43,587 nucleotides of DNA from an uncultured Parafilimonas sp. (GTDB lineage: Bacteria; Bacteroidota; Bacteroidia; Chitinophagales; Chitinophagaceae). A model generated the notes under the pieces. It was given only the letters and a program-made list of their open reading frames with translations, was not told the origin of the DNA and did not search any database. Positions 8,134 through 17,233 of this stretch are shown here, one piece after another. Position 1 is the stretch's first letter; the number at the start of each line of letters is the position of its first letter. Location: positions 1-43,587 of the forward strand of contig CAIRZB010000036.1 of NCBI GenBank assembly GCA_903882935.1. Direction: 5' to 3'. The position numbers and the translations under genes were made by a program.

Positions 8134-8550
8134 ATGCAGCCATTTATTTACACGTGGCTAATACACAAACGCATTAACCTCTTCTTGTTAAATGCTATTG
8201 AAAAAACGCAATTAGCCAACGCGTCAGCCTCAAAGGGTAGGTGTGGGTGAGCAGTTTGCACATACATACAACGTTTGGCTTATATGGCTTAGTGCAACCG
8301 CGCCAGATTTGTTAGATGGGTTGTTTGAATTGGAGAAAGGGGCAATTACCCAAGAGCTATTGGCAATTGAGCTAGCAAAAAATCGCCCAGGCTGTGGGCA
8401 AGTTATTGTTGGCAGGTTTTGAAACCGGGAAAATAAAAGACTTTAAACCACATGCCGCTGCATTTTTAGACAACCTTATAGCCCACGAAAGCCACCACTT
8501 CGGCCAAATAGTACTTACCCTCAAGCAAGCAGGCCACCTGGTAAAGAAAA
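8134..8550 (+). pseudogene. Decayed DinB-family (YfiT/DinB four-helix) protein gene
   Basis: Three successive reading frames together encode one DinB-like protein. Frame 1 has MQPFIYTWLIHKRINLFLL to about 8240. Frame 2 has VGEQFAHTYNVWLIWL to about 8390. Frame 3 has LLLAGFETGKIKDFKPHAAA and then LIAHESHHFGQIVLTLKQAG to about 8545. At least two frameshifts are therefore needed, and the usual C-terminal end is missing because the tandem repeat starts there. DinB-like proteins are metal-binding helical proteins, some of them thiol-dependent transferases; this copy should be dead. Sequencing error is an alternative for one shift but hardly for all the damage. Confidence 0.8.
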
Positions 8551-8900
8551 GTCAACCGTCAACCGTCAATCGTGAAACGTTAATGAAAGCCAAGCCTTGG
8601 AACGGGCGAAACCAGAAGCTTGAAACCAGAAACCAGTATCGTGTATCCTGCAACTAGTTTCCTGTGTTAATGTGGCAGCAGGTAAAGAAACGTCAACCGT
8701 CAATCGTGAAACGTTAATGAAAGACAAGTATTGGAGCGGGCGAAACCAGAAACCAGAAACTAGTATCGTGTATCCTGCAACTAGTTTCCTGTGTTAATGT
8801 GGCAGCAGGTAAAGAAACGGCAATCGTCAATCGTGAAACGTTAATGAAAGCCAAGCCTTGGAACGGGCGAAACCAGCATCTTGTATCCTGCAACCCGCAT
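8540..8900. repeat. Tandem repeat, two full units of 141 and 127 bp plus a partial third
   Basis: Units start with GGTAAAGAAA at 8540, 8681 and 8808. Each contains CGTCAATCGTGAAACGTTAA, a stretch around GGGCGAAACCAG, and GTATCCTGCAAC. Units 1 and 2 also share CTAGTTTCCTGTGTTAATGT. Length differences come from the number of short CCAGAAAC copies. The first unit begins inside the end of the DinB-like pseudogene. From 8901 to the next gene (8956) nothing else is recognisable. It is not a CRISPR: the units are long, have no spacers and no neighbouring cas genes. Confidence 0.85.
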
Positions 8901-8955
8901 TGTCTGGTACGGTTATTGAAACACTCGGGTATTGTTAACCTAAAAACGCAGCAGT

Positions 8956-9147
8956 ATGGATGATCTGGAATTTAAAGGTAACTGGAATGTTTTAAAAGGT
9001 AAATTAAAGCAATCCTGGGCTAGCCTTACCGACGATGACTTAGCCTACCAAGACGGCAAAGCGGAAGAGGTACTTGGCCGCATACAAAAAAAGACGGGAC
9101 AAACGAGGGAACAGGTGGTAAGCTGGCTTAAGGGCAACTCAAACTGA
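8956..9147 (+). CDS. CsbD-family small stress protein
   Basis: The 63-residue hydrophilic protein fits the CsbD family: FKGNWNVLKGKLKQSWASLTDDDL near the N terminus, then GKAEEVLGRIQKKTGQTREQV. Members are often induced by general stress, but their molecular role is not known. It lies between the tandem repeat and a strong terminator and is probably transcribed alone. Confidence 0.9.
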   Translation: MDDLEFKGNWNVLKGKLKQSWASLTDDDLAYQDGKAEEVLGRIQKKTGQTREQVVSWLKGNSN

Positions 9148-9193
9148 GTTAAGCCTTATGCCAGGTAAAATAGCTATACCACTGTAAAGAGAG

Positions 9194-9224
9194 TGCCGGT
9201 AAAATGTGTTACCGGCATTTTTTT
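9194..9224 (+). terminator. Rho-independent terminator after the CsbD gene
   Basis: A perfect 9-bp stem (TGCCGGTAA at 9194-9202, TTACCGGCA at 9209-9217) with a 6-base loop is followed by seven T, 46 bases past the stop codon. Confidence 0.9.
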
Positions 9225-9291
9225 AGTATGCGCTCAAACAGGCCGTAAACAAATACTGCCGGTGTACAAAGGGTTTGCAACCATTACCGGA

Positions 9292-9299
9292 TAAATTTG
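9292..9299 (+). promoter_or_regulatory. -7 box (TAAATTTG) of the amine oxidase gene
   Basis: TAAATTTG matches TAnnTTTG and ends 16 bases before the GTG start at 9316. A TTTG at 9274-9277 lies 14 bases upstream, closer than the usual 19 or so. Confidence 0.45.
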
Positions 9300-9315
9300 C
9301 CAAAAAAAACATTAC

Positions 9316-10581
9316 GTGCAGTCAATAATTGTTGTAGGTGCAGGGGCCGCGGGGCTAATGGCGGCCAAGTTGTTATCGGTAAACAACAGGGTAGTAGTTT
9401 TAGAAGGCGATAGCCGGTTGGGCGGGCGCATACATACCATTAACGATGCTGGGTTTAGCCAGCCCGTAGAGGCCGGGGCCGAATTTATACACGGTAATCT
9501 GCCCCTTACTTTGCAATTGTTACGCGAGGCCGGTATTGAAACAGCAGAAACCGGCGGTGAAATGTACACTTCCCGCAAGGGTAAATGGGTGGATAGGGAT
9601 ACCATGCCCGTAGGATGGGCAACCATGTTGCAACGCATGCACGAATTGGCAGCCGACACCACCTTGGAAGACTTTTTGCAAAAAAACTTTAGCGGCGATA
9701 AATTCGCCAGGCTTTGCGAGGGTGCGAGGGGGTATGCCCAAGGCTACGACGTGGCCGACCCTGAAAAAGTGAGTGTGTTTTTCTTGCGGGATGAATGGGG
9801 TGCGGGCTGGGATGACCAATACCGGGTTGGCGGGGGCTATGGCCCAATGGTTTCATTTTTGGCCGCCGAATGCATTAAAAACGGCGTGGAGATATTTACA
9901 AATGCCATCGTAAAAAGCATTGCCTGGGCCAACAACCAAGTAACTGCCATAACTGCAAATGGGCAGCATTACCGTGCCGAAAAAGCCATTGTTGCAGTGC
10001 CGGTAAGTATTTTACAACAAGCACAAGCCCCAGCAAGCATACGTTTTTCACCCACAATTGATACCTATATAAGTGCAGCGCAAAATATTGGGTATGGCGG
10101 CGTAATAAAAGTGGTGTTTGAGTTTAAAACAGCGTTTTGGAACCAGCAAAAACCTGATGTTGGCTTTGTTTTTTGCAATGAATTTATACCCACTTGGTGG
10201 ACACAGGCCCCCGATGAGGCACCGATTATTACAGGCTGGCTGGGCGGGCCAAAAGCAGACGCCCTAGCTAGGGAGGCGGATGACACAATATTAAAGAAAG
10301 GGTTACAATCTTTGTCCGTTGTGTTTGGCTTGGGTGTAAGCCAGCTTAGGGCTACATTGGTTGCGGGTAAAGTGTTCAATTGGCCTGCCAACCAATTTTC
10401 GTTGGGGGCATACAGTTATGCTACGCCATTAACAACACAAGCACTGCAAGTATTAAGCACGCCCATTAATGGCACCCTGTTTTTTGCCGGGGAAGCCTTA
10501 TATAATGGAGCACACCCCGGTACTGTTGAGGCTGCGTTGGTTAGCGGAAAGCAAGCTGCGGAACTGGTTTTGCGTGCTTAA
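9316..10581 (+). CDS. FAD-dependent amine oxidase (monoamine oxidase-like)
   Basis: The 421-residue flavoprotein starts at once with the FAD-binding Rossmann motif VVGAGAAGLMAAKLL, then LEGDSRLGGRIHT, the second FAD motif of the amine oxidase superfamily. EFIHGN follows near residue 56. The C terminus has LFFAGEALYNGAHPGTVEAALVSG, which contacts the flavin. It should oxidise an amine to an imine with release of hydrogen peroxide; the substrate is unknown. The start is GTG at 9316: it sits at the right distance from the glycine-rich loop, and no ATG lies nearby. No signal peptide is seen, so it is probably cytoplasmic. Confidence 0.87.
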   Translation: MQSIIVVGAGAAGLMAAKLLSVNNRVVVLEGDSRLGGRIHTINDAGFSQPVEAGAEFIHGNLPLTLQLLREAGIETAETGGEMYTSRKGKWVDRDTMPVGWATMLQRMHELAADTTLEDFLQKNFSGDKFARLCEGARGYAQGYDVADPEKVSVFFLRDEWGAGWDDQYRVGGGYGPMVSFLAAECIKNGVEIFTNAIVKSIAWANNQVTAITANGQHYRAEKAIVAVPVSILQQAQAPASIRFSPTIDTYISAAQNIGYGGVIKVVFEFKTAFWNQQKPDVGFVFCNEFIPTWWTQAPDEAPIITGWLGGPKADALAREADDTILKKGLQSLSVVFGLGVSQLRATLVAGKVFNWPANQFSLGAYSYATPLTTQALQVLSTPINGTLFFAGEALYNGAHPGTVEAALVSGKQAAELVLRA

Positions 10582-10786
10582 ATGTACTACTGAAATGTGG
10601 GGTGATGGTTGGTACTTGTGCTAAATGTGCCGGTATAACACGTTCAAACGCTTTTAACAAGTAGGAGTTTTTCTACTGTAAAAGCAGCGTATGGGTGTTA
10701 AATATATGCCGGTAGGCATTACTGGTTCGGTATTTGCACTACAATTGGTTGTACAGATATATTATTAAAAGGAAAAATTTAAATGT

Positions 10787-11065
10787 ATGAAAAAGTTATT
10801 GTTTATTTTAATAGCAGCAGTATTATCAGTTGGCGCAATGGCCCAAAGTGCCGTTGAGAAAAATCAGAAGGATATTAAAAAAGATGCGCGCGAAGTACGT
10901 ACCGAGAGAAGGCAACGGAACAAGTTGATTATACACGGCAAGTTTAGGAAGGCCTCTCGCAAGCAAAAAGAAGTGAATATTGACAGGAAGGACATGCATT
11001 CAGATAAAAAAGAACTTAAGATACAAGGTGTGAAGGATCCCGTTAAGGATGCTAAAAAACCTTAG
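10787..11065 (+). CDS. Small, highly basic secreted protein of unknown function
   Basis: The 92-residue protein has a clear signal peptide (MKKLLFILIAAVLSVGAMAQ, cleavage after AMA). The mature part is about 70 residues and very rich in Lys, Arg, Asp and Glu (VEKNQKDIKKDAREVRTERR). It is probably helical or disordered with no hydrophobic core. No family is recognised. A purine-rich AAAGGAAAAA lies about 10 bases before the ATG. A weak terminator follows. Confidence 0.75.
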   Translation: MKKLLFILIAAVLSVGAMAQSAVEKNQKDIKKDAREVRTERRQRNKLIIHGKFRKASRKQKEVNIDRKDMHSDKKELKIQGVKDPVKDAKKP

Positions 11066-11097
11066 GCTATTCCCGTTTATCTCAATATTATTCAATC

Positions 11098-11128
11098 GGC
11101 CTGCATAAAAAGCGGGCTGTTTTTTTTT
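11098..11128 (+). terminator. Probable terminator after the small basic protein gene
   Basis: GGCCTGC (11098-11104) can pair with GCGGGCT (11112-11118) including one G-U pair, over a 7-base loop, followed by G and nine T. Confidence 0.65.
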
Positions 11129-11324
11129 CAGAGGGCTAATACTTGGTTGAGTATTTACGAACTAAGCATATATTAACTACGCGTTGGCTAATTAAAGCAT
11201 TTTTTAACGCTGCGGCAACTTTAATTGGCGGAGGTTTGCAATTCAACCTCCTGAAGTATAATTCCTCCCCTCCCTTTTCAAACAGCTTGGTATATATTTT
11301 GTCATCAGTAAATTTAATGCAAAC

Positions 11325-12098
11325 ATGGTAAAATTAACAGTAGGCAAATGGCTACGTGCTGTCGGGATACTATTGGTAACAGTGCTGTTTTCATTTACAG
11401 CCATTAAACCTACGGTACATTTATTGTTTAATCAGCGTAGTAACGGTGGCTTTGCTATTAAAAATACAGACTCTTCAAACATATCCACTAGTAGATATGC
11501 AAGCTTTTATGATAGCTTGGGGTTGGGTATTGCAGGTTTGTCAAGGCAGGCCTTTGACTACGCCGTAAAAGGCTACAGTTATTTGGTGGCCAGTGGTAAA
11601 ATAAAAAATGATGGGGTACTCTCCATCATAGATTTTAGCCTGCCTTCAAATTACAAAAGGCTTTTTGTGATTGACCTAAAAGGCTGTTGCATGTTGTTTA
11701 ATACCTATGTATCGCACGGCCGAAACTCAGGTAAAGCCGTTGCCAGCGATTTTTCAAACAGTTTCAACAGCTATAAAAGCAGCCTTGGTTTTTATGTTAC
11801 ATCGGGTACCTATAAAGGCAAACACGGTTATTCTTTAAGGCTAGAAGGCGAAGAGCAGGGCATAAACGACAATGCTTTAAACCGTGGTATTGTTATGCAC
11901 TGTGCGGCATATGTTAGTGAGGATTTTATAAAACGCCAGGGGTATATTGGCCGCAGTGAAGGCTGCCCGGCCGTGCCTAATAAATTATACAAACCTATTA
12001 TTGAACGTATAAAAGATGGAAGTTGCCTTTTTATGTACAGTACTGATGCATACTATATTAACCACTCGGTTATTTTGAAAAATGCTGTTACTGCTTAA
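11325..12098 (+). CDS. YkuD_2-type murein L,D-transpeptidase-like protein, exported
   Basis: The 257-residue protein has an N-terminal signal or anchor helix (about residues 10-27, LRAVGILLVTVLFSFTA). The C-terminal catalytic region holds His192 (GIVMHCAAYV) and the active Cys214 in GRSEGCPAV, the pattern of the YkuD_2 group of L,D-transpeptidase-like proteins. It should act on peptidoglycan in the periplasm (3-3 cross-links or attachment of other molecules); the exact reaction is not known for this subfamily. It converges with the LdtD-like gene at 12179 across a shared terminator. Confidence 0.87.
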   Translation: MVKLTVGKWLRAVGILLVTVLFSFTAIKPTVHLLFNQRSNGGFAIKNTDSSNISTSRYASFYDSLGLGIAGLSRQAFDYAVKGYSYLVASGKIKNDGVLSIIDFSLPSNYKRLFVIDLKGCCMLFNTYVSHGRNSGKAVASDFSNSFNSYKSSLGFYVTSGTYKGKHGYSLRLEGEEQGINDNALNRGIVMHCAAYVSEDFIKRQGYIGRSEGCPAVPNKLYKPIIERIKDGSCLFMYSTDAYYINHSVILKNAVTA

Positions 12099-12137
12099 CA
12101 TTTTATCATAGCAATGTAGCTTTGCTTTGTTGTTTAT

Positions 12138-12174
12138 TAAATTTCCCCGCTTTTATTTATTGCGGGGAAATTTA
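12138..12174. terminator. Bidirectional terminator between two L,D-transpeptidase genes
   Basis: A perfect 13-bp stem (TAAATTTCCCCGC at 12138-12150, GCGGGGAAATTTA at 12162-12174) with an 11-base loop lies between convergent stop codons. AT-rich flanks give U-rich tails in both directions. Confidence 0.88.
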
Positions 12175-12178
12175 TTCT

Positions 12179-13804
12179 TTATTTAAAGTCAGTAAACATT
12201 TTGTGCGCTGTTACTGCGTCATGCCCATAGATGTCGTCCCTCAAATTAAGCCTGCCTATTTCGTCAACCCAGGCTGTATAATAAGCAATTATCACCGGCA
12301 CGCCGTGTTTAAGGGATACATATTTTTCCCTGCCACTGTTCATGGCTTCTGTAATTTTTTCGGGGGTCCATTTTTGGTTGTCCTCTAATAGGTATTCCGC
12401 CATTTTAACGGGGTCGGCAATGCGTATGCAACCATGGCTATAGGCCCGTTTGTCTTTGTTAAACAAGCTTTTTTGCGGTGTGTCGTGGAAGTAAATATTG
12501 TATGAGTTGTGGAATAAAAATTTTACCCTCCCCAACGAATTTTTTAATCCCGGTAACTGCCGTACAATCGGTAGCCCGTTTGAATAACCGGTAATTTCCA
12601 GTCGCTGCTTGGCCATATAACCTTTGTCGGCTTTCATTTTAGGAACAATTTCCCGTTTTGTTATGCTTGGCGGAATGTTCCAATACGGGCTAAACACAAT
12701 CTCGGTTAGGTTGCCGGTAAATATAACTGTGCCGGCACCGTCTTTGCCTACAACCACATCCATTTCAAACACCTTTTTTTTATCGTTGTATACATGCAGC
12801 ACATACTCAGGTATATTGGTTACTATCAGCTTGCCGGGTACCATGTCGGGCATCCAGTGCAGCCTGTTTAGGTTAACCAACAGTTGTTGCAGTCTCTTTT
12901 CAACAGGTATGTTTAGGTCTTTAAGCAGCGAGTCGTTTATATAGCCATTTGGTGTGTATCCAAGGCTTGCTTGCAAGCTTTTTATGGCTGTGTCTAAGTT
13001 GCTGTTATAATTGGTGGTGGTGTCACTTTCGGCAAATAGCCCAACTGTTTGCAATCGTTTTTTTAACAATGCTATCTCAGGGGCATTAACACCGGGTTTA
13101 AGTTTTAGGCCCGTAAAGGCAATGCTTTGCCATCCGCCTTTTTGGGCAAGGGTATAATACAGTTTAAGTTGGTTTTTTAGCAGTTTGTACGCATCGCCAG
13201 CGTCTTTACCCAGGCTTGGGCTGTTATCGGTTTTAATAAAAGCGTCTGCCAACTGCATGGTATTTTCTTTTTTAATAGGAATAATGTTTTGCAGTTGGTC
13301 ATTGCTAATGTTATTGCCGTTTTGGTTTAGGTAGCGCATAAATGATTGGGTTAGCATAAGTTCGGTGGTAACAAAAGCAGTGTCATTAGCCCTCACAGCC
13401 AGTGTGTCGTTGGATGTAATGTTGGGCATGCGCCTATTTAATGCTTTGCTAAATGCGCTGCTATCTTTAAGGGTGGTAACTGAATAACTTACCAAGTTCC
13501 AAAAGCCGCGGCCTTGTTCACTAAGGCCGTCGGTGGCAAACCATGCAAACTCAAAGTTTCTGTCAAAATAAAAAGCCCTCATGCGCGTGGCTATGCTATC
13601 GTGTAGGTTTTCACGTGTAATAAATGTTTCCAGTGCCGCGCTGTCTAAAAAAAGGTCGTTATAGGCATTTGTGACTGTTATGGATGTGTTTCTTTTGAGA
13701 TTTTTATCCATCGTGTCACTTTCCATAACATTGGAATTTTTATGGCTATCGCAGGCACCCAGCAACACACAAAATAGAATTGGAAGGCATGGTGTTATAT
13801 TCAT
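12179..13804 (-). CDS. L,D-transpeptidase (YcbB/LdtD-like), lipoprotein, copy 1
   Basis: The 541-residue protein begins with a lipoprotein signal (MNITPCLPILFCVLLGAC, lipobox LLGAC). A helical scaffold region occupies about residues 50-250. A peptidoglycan-binding-like segment follows (LKKRLQTVGLF ... AIKSLQASLGYTPNGYI). The YkuD domain ends with SHGCIRIADPVKMAEYLL, carrying the catalytic His and Cys. It should form 3-3 cross-links in peptidoglycan on the periplasmic side. The start at 13804 was chosen because the signal peptide begins there. A close paralogue lies directly upstream in the same direction with 216 bp between; the two look like a tandem duplication that has diverged. Confidence 0.9.
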   Translation of the reverse strand: MNITPCLPILFCVLLGACDSHKNSNVMESDTMDKNLKRNTSITVTNAYNDLFLDSAALETFITRENLHDSIATRMRAFYFDRNFEFAWFATDGLSEQGRGFWNLVSYSVTTLKDSSAFSKALNRRMPNITSNDTLAVRANDTAFVTTELMLTQSFMRYLNQNGNNISNDQLQNIIPIKKENTMQLADAFIKTDNSPSLGKDAGDAYKLLKNQLKLYYTLAQKGGWQSIAFTGLKLKPGVNAPEIALLKKRLQTVGLFAESDTTTNYNSNLDTAIKSLQASLGYTPNGYINDSLLKDLNIPVEKRLQQLLVNLNRLHWMPDMVPGKLIVTNIPEYVLHVYNDKKKVFEMDVVVGKDGAGTVIFTGNLTEIVFSPYWNIPPSITKREIVPKMKADKGYMAKQRLEITGYSNGLPIVRQLPGLKNSLGRVKFLFHNSYNIYFHDTPQKSLFNKDKRAYSHGCIRIADPVKMAEYLLEDNQKWTPEKITEAMNSGREKYVSLKHGVPVIIAYYTAWVDEIGRLNLRDDIYGHDAVTAHKMFTDFK

Positions 13805-14020
13805 GCTTGATGTAATACAAAGCACATGCCTTGTTTAATGTTGATCCGCGTTTATTAGCTAAAAATGGCGAAATGGAATTTGGGTGTTGAAGCCTAAGTA
13901 TATTTTCTTATCGGCAAAAAGTAATCATCTAAACATCGTATACGTTTAATATTGGGGATTGTGGGGTATCGTTTGCAACATATCGGGGCTATAAAATTAT
14001 AATTCCTTTGCGCTTTAATA

Positions 14021-15625
14021 TTACTGGGCGGCTGTAAACATTTTTTCTGCCGTTTCTGCGTCATGCCCATAAATATCATCCCGTAAATTTAGTTCGCCTT
14101 TTTCATTTGCCCATGCTGTATAATAAGTAATTACAACTGGCACGCTTTGTTTCAAGGGTACATATATTTCTGTGGGGCTGTTCATGGCCGCGGTAATTTT
14201 TTCTGGTGTCCATTCTTTGTTGTTATCCAACAGGTAGGCGGCCATTTTTACAGGGTCGCTAAGCCTTATGCAGCCGTGGCTGTATGCCCTTTTGCGCCTG
14301 CTGAAAAACTCTTTTGCGGGCGTATCGTGAAAATAAATGTTATAAGAGTTGTTAAACAGAAATTTTATCCTGCCCAGCGAGTTGTTGGCACCCGGTAACT
14401 GCCTTACAACGGGTAACCCGTTTTTGTACCCTTTAATTTCCATGTTTTGGCGTGCGAGGTAACCGGTGTCATCTTTCATTTTGGGCACAATCTCGTTTTT
14501 AATAATACTTGTAGGTATGTTCCAGTAGGGGCTAAACACAATTTCGTTCAGGTTGCCCGTGAAAACTACGGTGGCCGAGTTTTGCTTACCCACTACAACG
14601 CCCATGTCAAACACTTTTGCTTTGTTGTTGTAAACATGCAGCATGTATTCTGGTATGTTGGCAGTTATAAAACGCCCTTTCACAGCTTCGGGCATCCACC
14701 GTAATCTGGCTAGGTTTATCAGCAATTGCTGCACCCGTTTTGTGGCCGGTACATTCAAATCTTTTAGCAGGCTATCGGTTATTGTGCCGTCTGGCGTATA
14801 GCCAAAAGCAGTTTGCGCTTTTGTAACGGCAGTATACAAAATGGTGTCATAAAAAGGTGAAGTGTTGTATTCCCGGTACTCACCGGTTATGCTCAACCTG
14901 TTTTTAATTTGGGTTATCAGTGGGGCAGTTATGCCTTTTTTATATTTTTTTCCACTAAAAGGTACCGTAGGCCAGCCGCCGTTTTTTGCAATGACATAGT
15001 ATTTTGTTAACTGGCTCTTTAATTGCAGATAGGCTTGTTGCGCGTCCTTGGTAAGCCCCGCATCTTCCGTTGCAGCCAGTTGCTGAACGGCTGCGGTCAT
15101 TACGTCTTGCTTTTGGGCAGGCAAGTATCGCTCCATTTGGTCGGCCTGCAAGTTTTTTTCCGTTGTGGGCATAAATTGTATAAAAGCCTCGGTAAGCATC
15201 AACTCGGTGCTTACGAAAAATGTGTCTTTGGGGCTGGCCCAAACAGTATCCTCTGCGGTAATATTGGGCAGGCGCTTGCTTAAACATTGGCCGAAAGCAA
15301 TACTGTTTTTAAAGGCTGTTTTGTTGTAGCTGGCTAGGTTCCAAAAAGCCCGGCCTTGTTCGTTTATATGGTAGCGTGCAAACCACGCAAACTCAAAATT
15401 ACGTTGGTAATAGAAGCTGCGTAGCGCATCTGCGTCAGCATCCGCAATATTTCTAAGGGTTATAAATTTTTCAAGGGCAGCACTGTCTAAAAAAAGATTA
15501 TTATAGGCATTATGGGCATTGATGGCTTTGTTGCGGATATAGGTTTTTTTATCCTCCGTTTTAGGGTGGTGGCAGGCTGTTAGTAAAATTACGCTAGTAA
15601 TGGCTAAAGTAAATATCTTGTTCAT
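14021..15625 (-). CDS. L,D-transpeptidase (YcbB/LdtD-like), lipoprotein, copy 2
   Basis: This 534-residue paralogue of the neighbouring gene has the same layout. It has a lipoprotein signal (MNKIFTLAITSVILLTAC), a scaffold domain with shared blocks such as NLFLDSAALE and YQRNFEFAWFA, and the peptidoglycan-binding-like repeat AVTKAQTAFGYTPDGTI. Its catalytic segment is SHGCIRLSDPVKMAAYLLD. The block EIVFSPYWNIP is shared by both copies. The start at 15625 is fixed by the signal peptide. Duplicated Ldt genes may differ in timing or substrate; nothing in the sequence tells which. Confidence 0.9.
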   Translation of the reverse strand: MNKIFTLAITSVILLTACHHPKTEDKKTYIRNKAINAHNAYNNLFLDSAALEKFITLRNIADADADALRSFYYQRNFEFAWFARYHINEQGRAFWNLASYNKTAFKNSIAFGQCLSKRLPNITAEDTVWASPKDTFFVSTELMLTEAFIQFMPTTEKNLQADQMERYLPAQKQDVMTAAVQQLAATEDAGLTKDAQQAYLQLKSQLTKYYVIAKNGGWPTVPFSGKKYKKGITAPLITQIKNRLSITGEYREYNTSPFYDTILYTAVTKAQTAFGYTPDGTITDSLLKDLNVPATKRVQQLLINLARLRWMPEAVKGRFITANIPEYMLHVYNNKAKVFDMGVVVGKQNSATVVFTGNLNEIVFSPYWNIPTSIIKNEIVPKMKDDTGYLARQNMEIKGYKNGLPVVRQLPGANNSLGRIKFLFNNSYNIYFHDTPAKEFFSRRKRAYSHGCIRLSDPVKMAAYLLDNNKEWTPEKITAAMNSPTEIYVPLKQSVPVVITYYTAWANEKGELNLRDDIYGHDAETAEKMFTAAQ

Positions 15626-15796
15626 GCCGTAACTATTGTGCTTTTGTTTTACAAGGGAGCTAAAGGCTAACTGGTGCAATGTACATCATCGGCTTAAAAT
15701 ATTTGTAAGCTTTGAAAAAGATGAGCGGCAGGAAAAAACGGATTGGGATTGCCCAGAAACTATTTGGTTAAATTTAAATGGCTGGGTGTAAAACGG

Positions 15797-15826
15797 TTGT
15801 TGGCTTGCAGGCTATGGGTATCTTTG
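15797..15826 (+). promoter_or_regulatory. Full Bacteroidota promoter (TTG-N19-TATCTTTG) of the GH53 gene
   Basis: TTG at 15797-15799 is followed after exactly 19 bases by TATCTTTG (15819-15826), matching both boxes of the phylum's housekeeping promoter. The ATG is only 8 bases after the -7 box, so the transcript should start at or just before the start codon, leaving little or no 5' leader. Confidence 0.75.
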
Positions 15827-15833
15827 CCCAGCC

Positions 15834-16967
15834 ATGAAGAAATTTGCATACCTGCTTTGCCCATTGATGATGTTTGTTGCCTGTAGTAAAAACAGCGTTA
15901 AGCAAACCCCGCCAGTTGTAACGCCGCCGGTTACCGATACGTTGCCAGCCTTGGCTTGGCGGGGTGCCGACTTGTCGTTTTTGCCGCAAATACAAGCCGC
16001 AGGCACTACTTTTTACGATAGCACCGGGGCTAAGCCTGCTTTGGCTATTTTTAAAGAATATGGTTGCAACCTGGTAAGGGTGCGTTTATGGTGCCAGCCT
16101 GCCGATGTGCATTCTTCGTTACCGGAGGTGCTTGCTTTTTGCCAAACCATACAACAGGCCGGGATGCAGATTTTGCTGGATTTTCATTTCTCCGACACCT
16201 GGGCCGACCCTGCCCACCAAGCAACCCCGGCAGCGTGGGCAAGCCTTTCCCTGACTGTTTTGCAGGATTCTGTAACCGCTTATACCCAGCGGGTTGTCGG
16301 CCTTTTAAAAGCCCAAAACACCTTGCCTGCCATTGTGCAGGTGGGCAACGAAATAAACGCCGGTATGCTTTGGCCTGCGGGGCAAGTGAGCGGCATTAAC
16401 GATGCCAATTGGGTAAATTTTGCAGGGTTGTTAAAAAGTAGCATTGCGGGGGTAAAGGCGGCTGATACCGATAATAAAATAGCCATCATGCTGCACTATG
16501 CAGAGGTAGACGGGGCGGCCAGTTTTTTTACTGCCGTAAACCAGCAAGCCGTGCCTTACGACATCATCGGCCTATCTTATTACCCCTGGTGGAGCGAAAA
16601 AGACCTTGCCTACATTGGCGGGCAGCTTAACCAGTTGGCCTCCACTTTTAATAAAGAGATTTTTATAGCTGAAACCGCCTATCCTTGGACGCTGCAGTGG
16701 AATGACAACACCAACAATAATGTTGGCGACAACAGCCAGCTGATACCTGCCTACCCTGCCACACCACAAGGCCAGCTGCAATATTTGCAGCAGCTTAAAA
16801 CCGTGCTTGCGGCAATACCCAATAAGTTGGGTGTGGGTTTTTGTTATTGGGCGCCAGACTGGGTAGCGTTTAAAGGGCCAGCTGCCACCGATGGCTCCAG
16901 TTGGGAAAATTTGGCAATGTTTGATTTTTCCAATAAGGCACAGCCTGGTATGCAGGCTTTTAAATAA
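15834..16967 (+). CDS. GH53 arabinogalactan endo-beta-1,4-galactanase, lipoprotein
   Basis: The 377-residue protein cleaves beta-1,4-galactan side chains, such as those of pectin. A lipoprotein signal (MKKFAYLLCPLMMFVAC) anchors it to the envelope. The GH53 fold starts with WRGADLSFLPQIQAAG and NLVRVRLWCQP. The acid/base Glu173 lies in QVGNEINAG and the nucleophile Glu280 in FIAETAYPW. Length and motifs fit a complete enzyme. No SusC/SusD or other sugar genes are nearby, so it is not in an obvious polysaccharide utilisation locus. Confidence 0.92.
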   Translation: MKKFAYLLCPLMMFVACSKNSVKQTPPVVTPPVTDTLPALAWRGADLSFLPQIQAAGTTFYDSTGAKPALAIFKEYGCNLVRVRLWCQPADVHSSLPEVLAFCQTIQQAGMQILLDFHFSDTWADPAHQATPAAWASLSLTVLQDSVTAYTQRVVGLLKAQNTLPAIVQVGNEINAGMLWPAGQVSGINDANWVNFAGLLKSSIAGVKAADTDNKIAIMLHYAEVDGAASFFTAVNQQAVPYDIIGLSYYPWWSEKDLAYIGGQLNQLASTFNKEIFIAETAYPWTLQWNDNTNNNVGDNSQLIPAYPATPQGQLQYLQQLKTVLAAIPNKLGVGFCYWAPDWVAFKGPAATDGSSWENLAMFDFSNKAQPGMQAFK

Positions 16968-17233
16968 GTAGTTACCTCCCCATTGCTCAGTTATGTACGT
17001 TAGTGGCTTTAAGCTGTAATGGTTTGCAATAACAATTTTACATTTTTTGCAGCGCTTTTGTTACCAATTTTAGGCAATTGCCGTAGTACAAGACTCGTAG
17101 TACACCCGGCCTACGGCATAAATTGGCGTATGCGCCTTTTTATTGGCGTTCATATAGTATAAATTGTGTATGTTTAATTGTGGAAATTAAATGCCTTAAC
17201 CAAAGGTGGAGAAAGCAATTGCTATTACCCAAC

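Noticed and set aside
8047-8250. A 67-codon open frame after the RNase P RNA gene
   Set aside because: Its second half is the first frame of the DinB-like pseudogene; the first half overlaps the end of the RNase P RNA terminator.
8540-8900. CRISPR array
   Set aside because: The units are 127-141 bp without unique spacers and no cas genes are nearby.
13894-14079. A small gene between the two LdtD-like genes
   Set aside because: It overlaps the 3' end of copy 2 in another frame and lacks coding signs.
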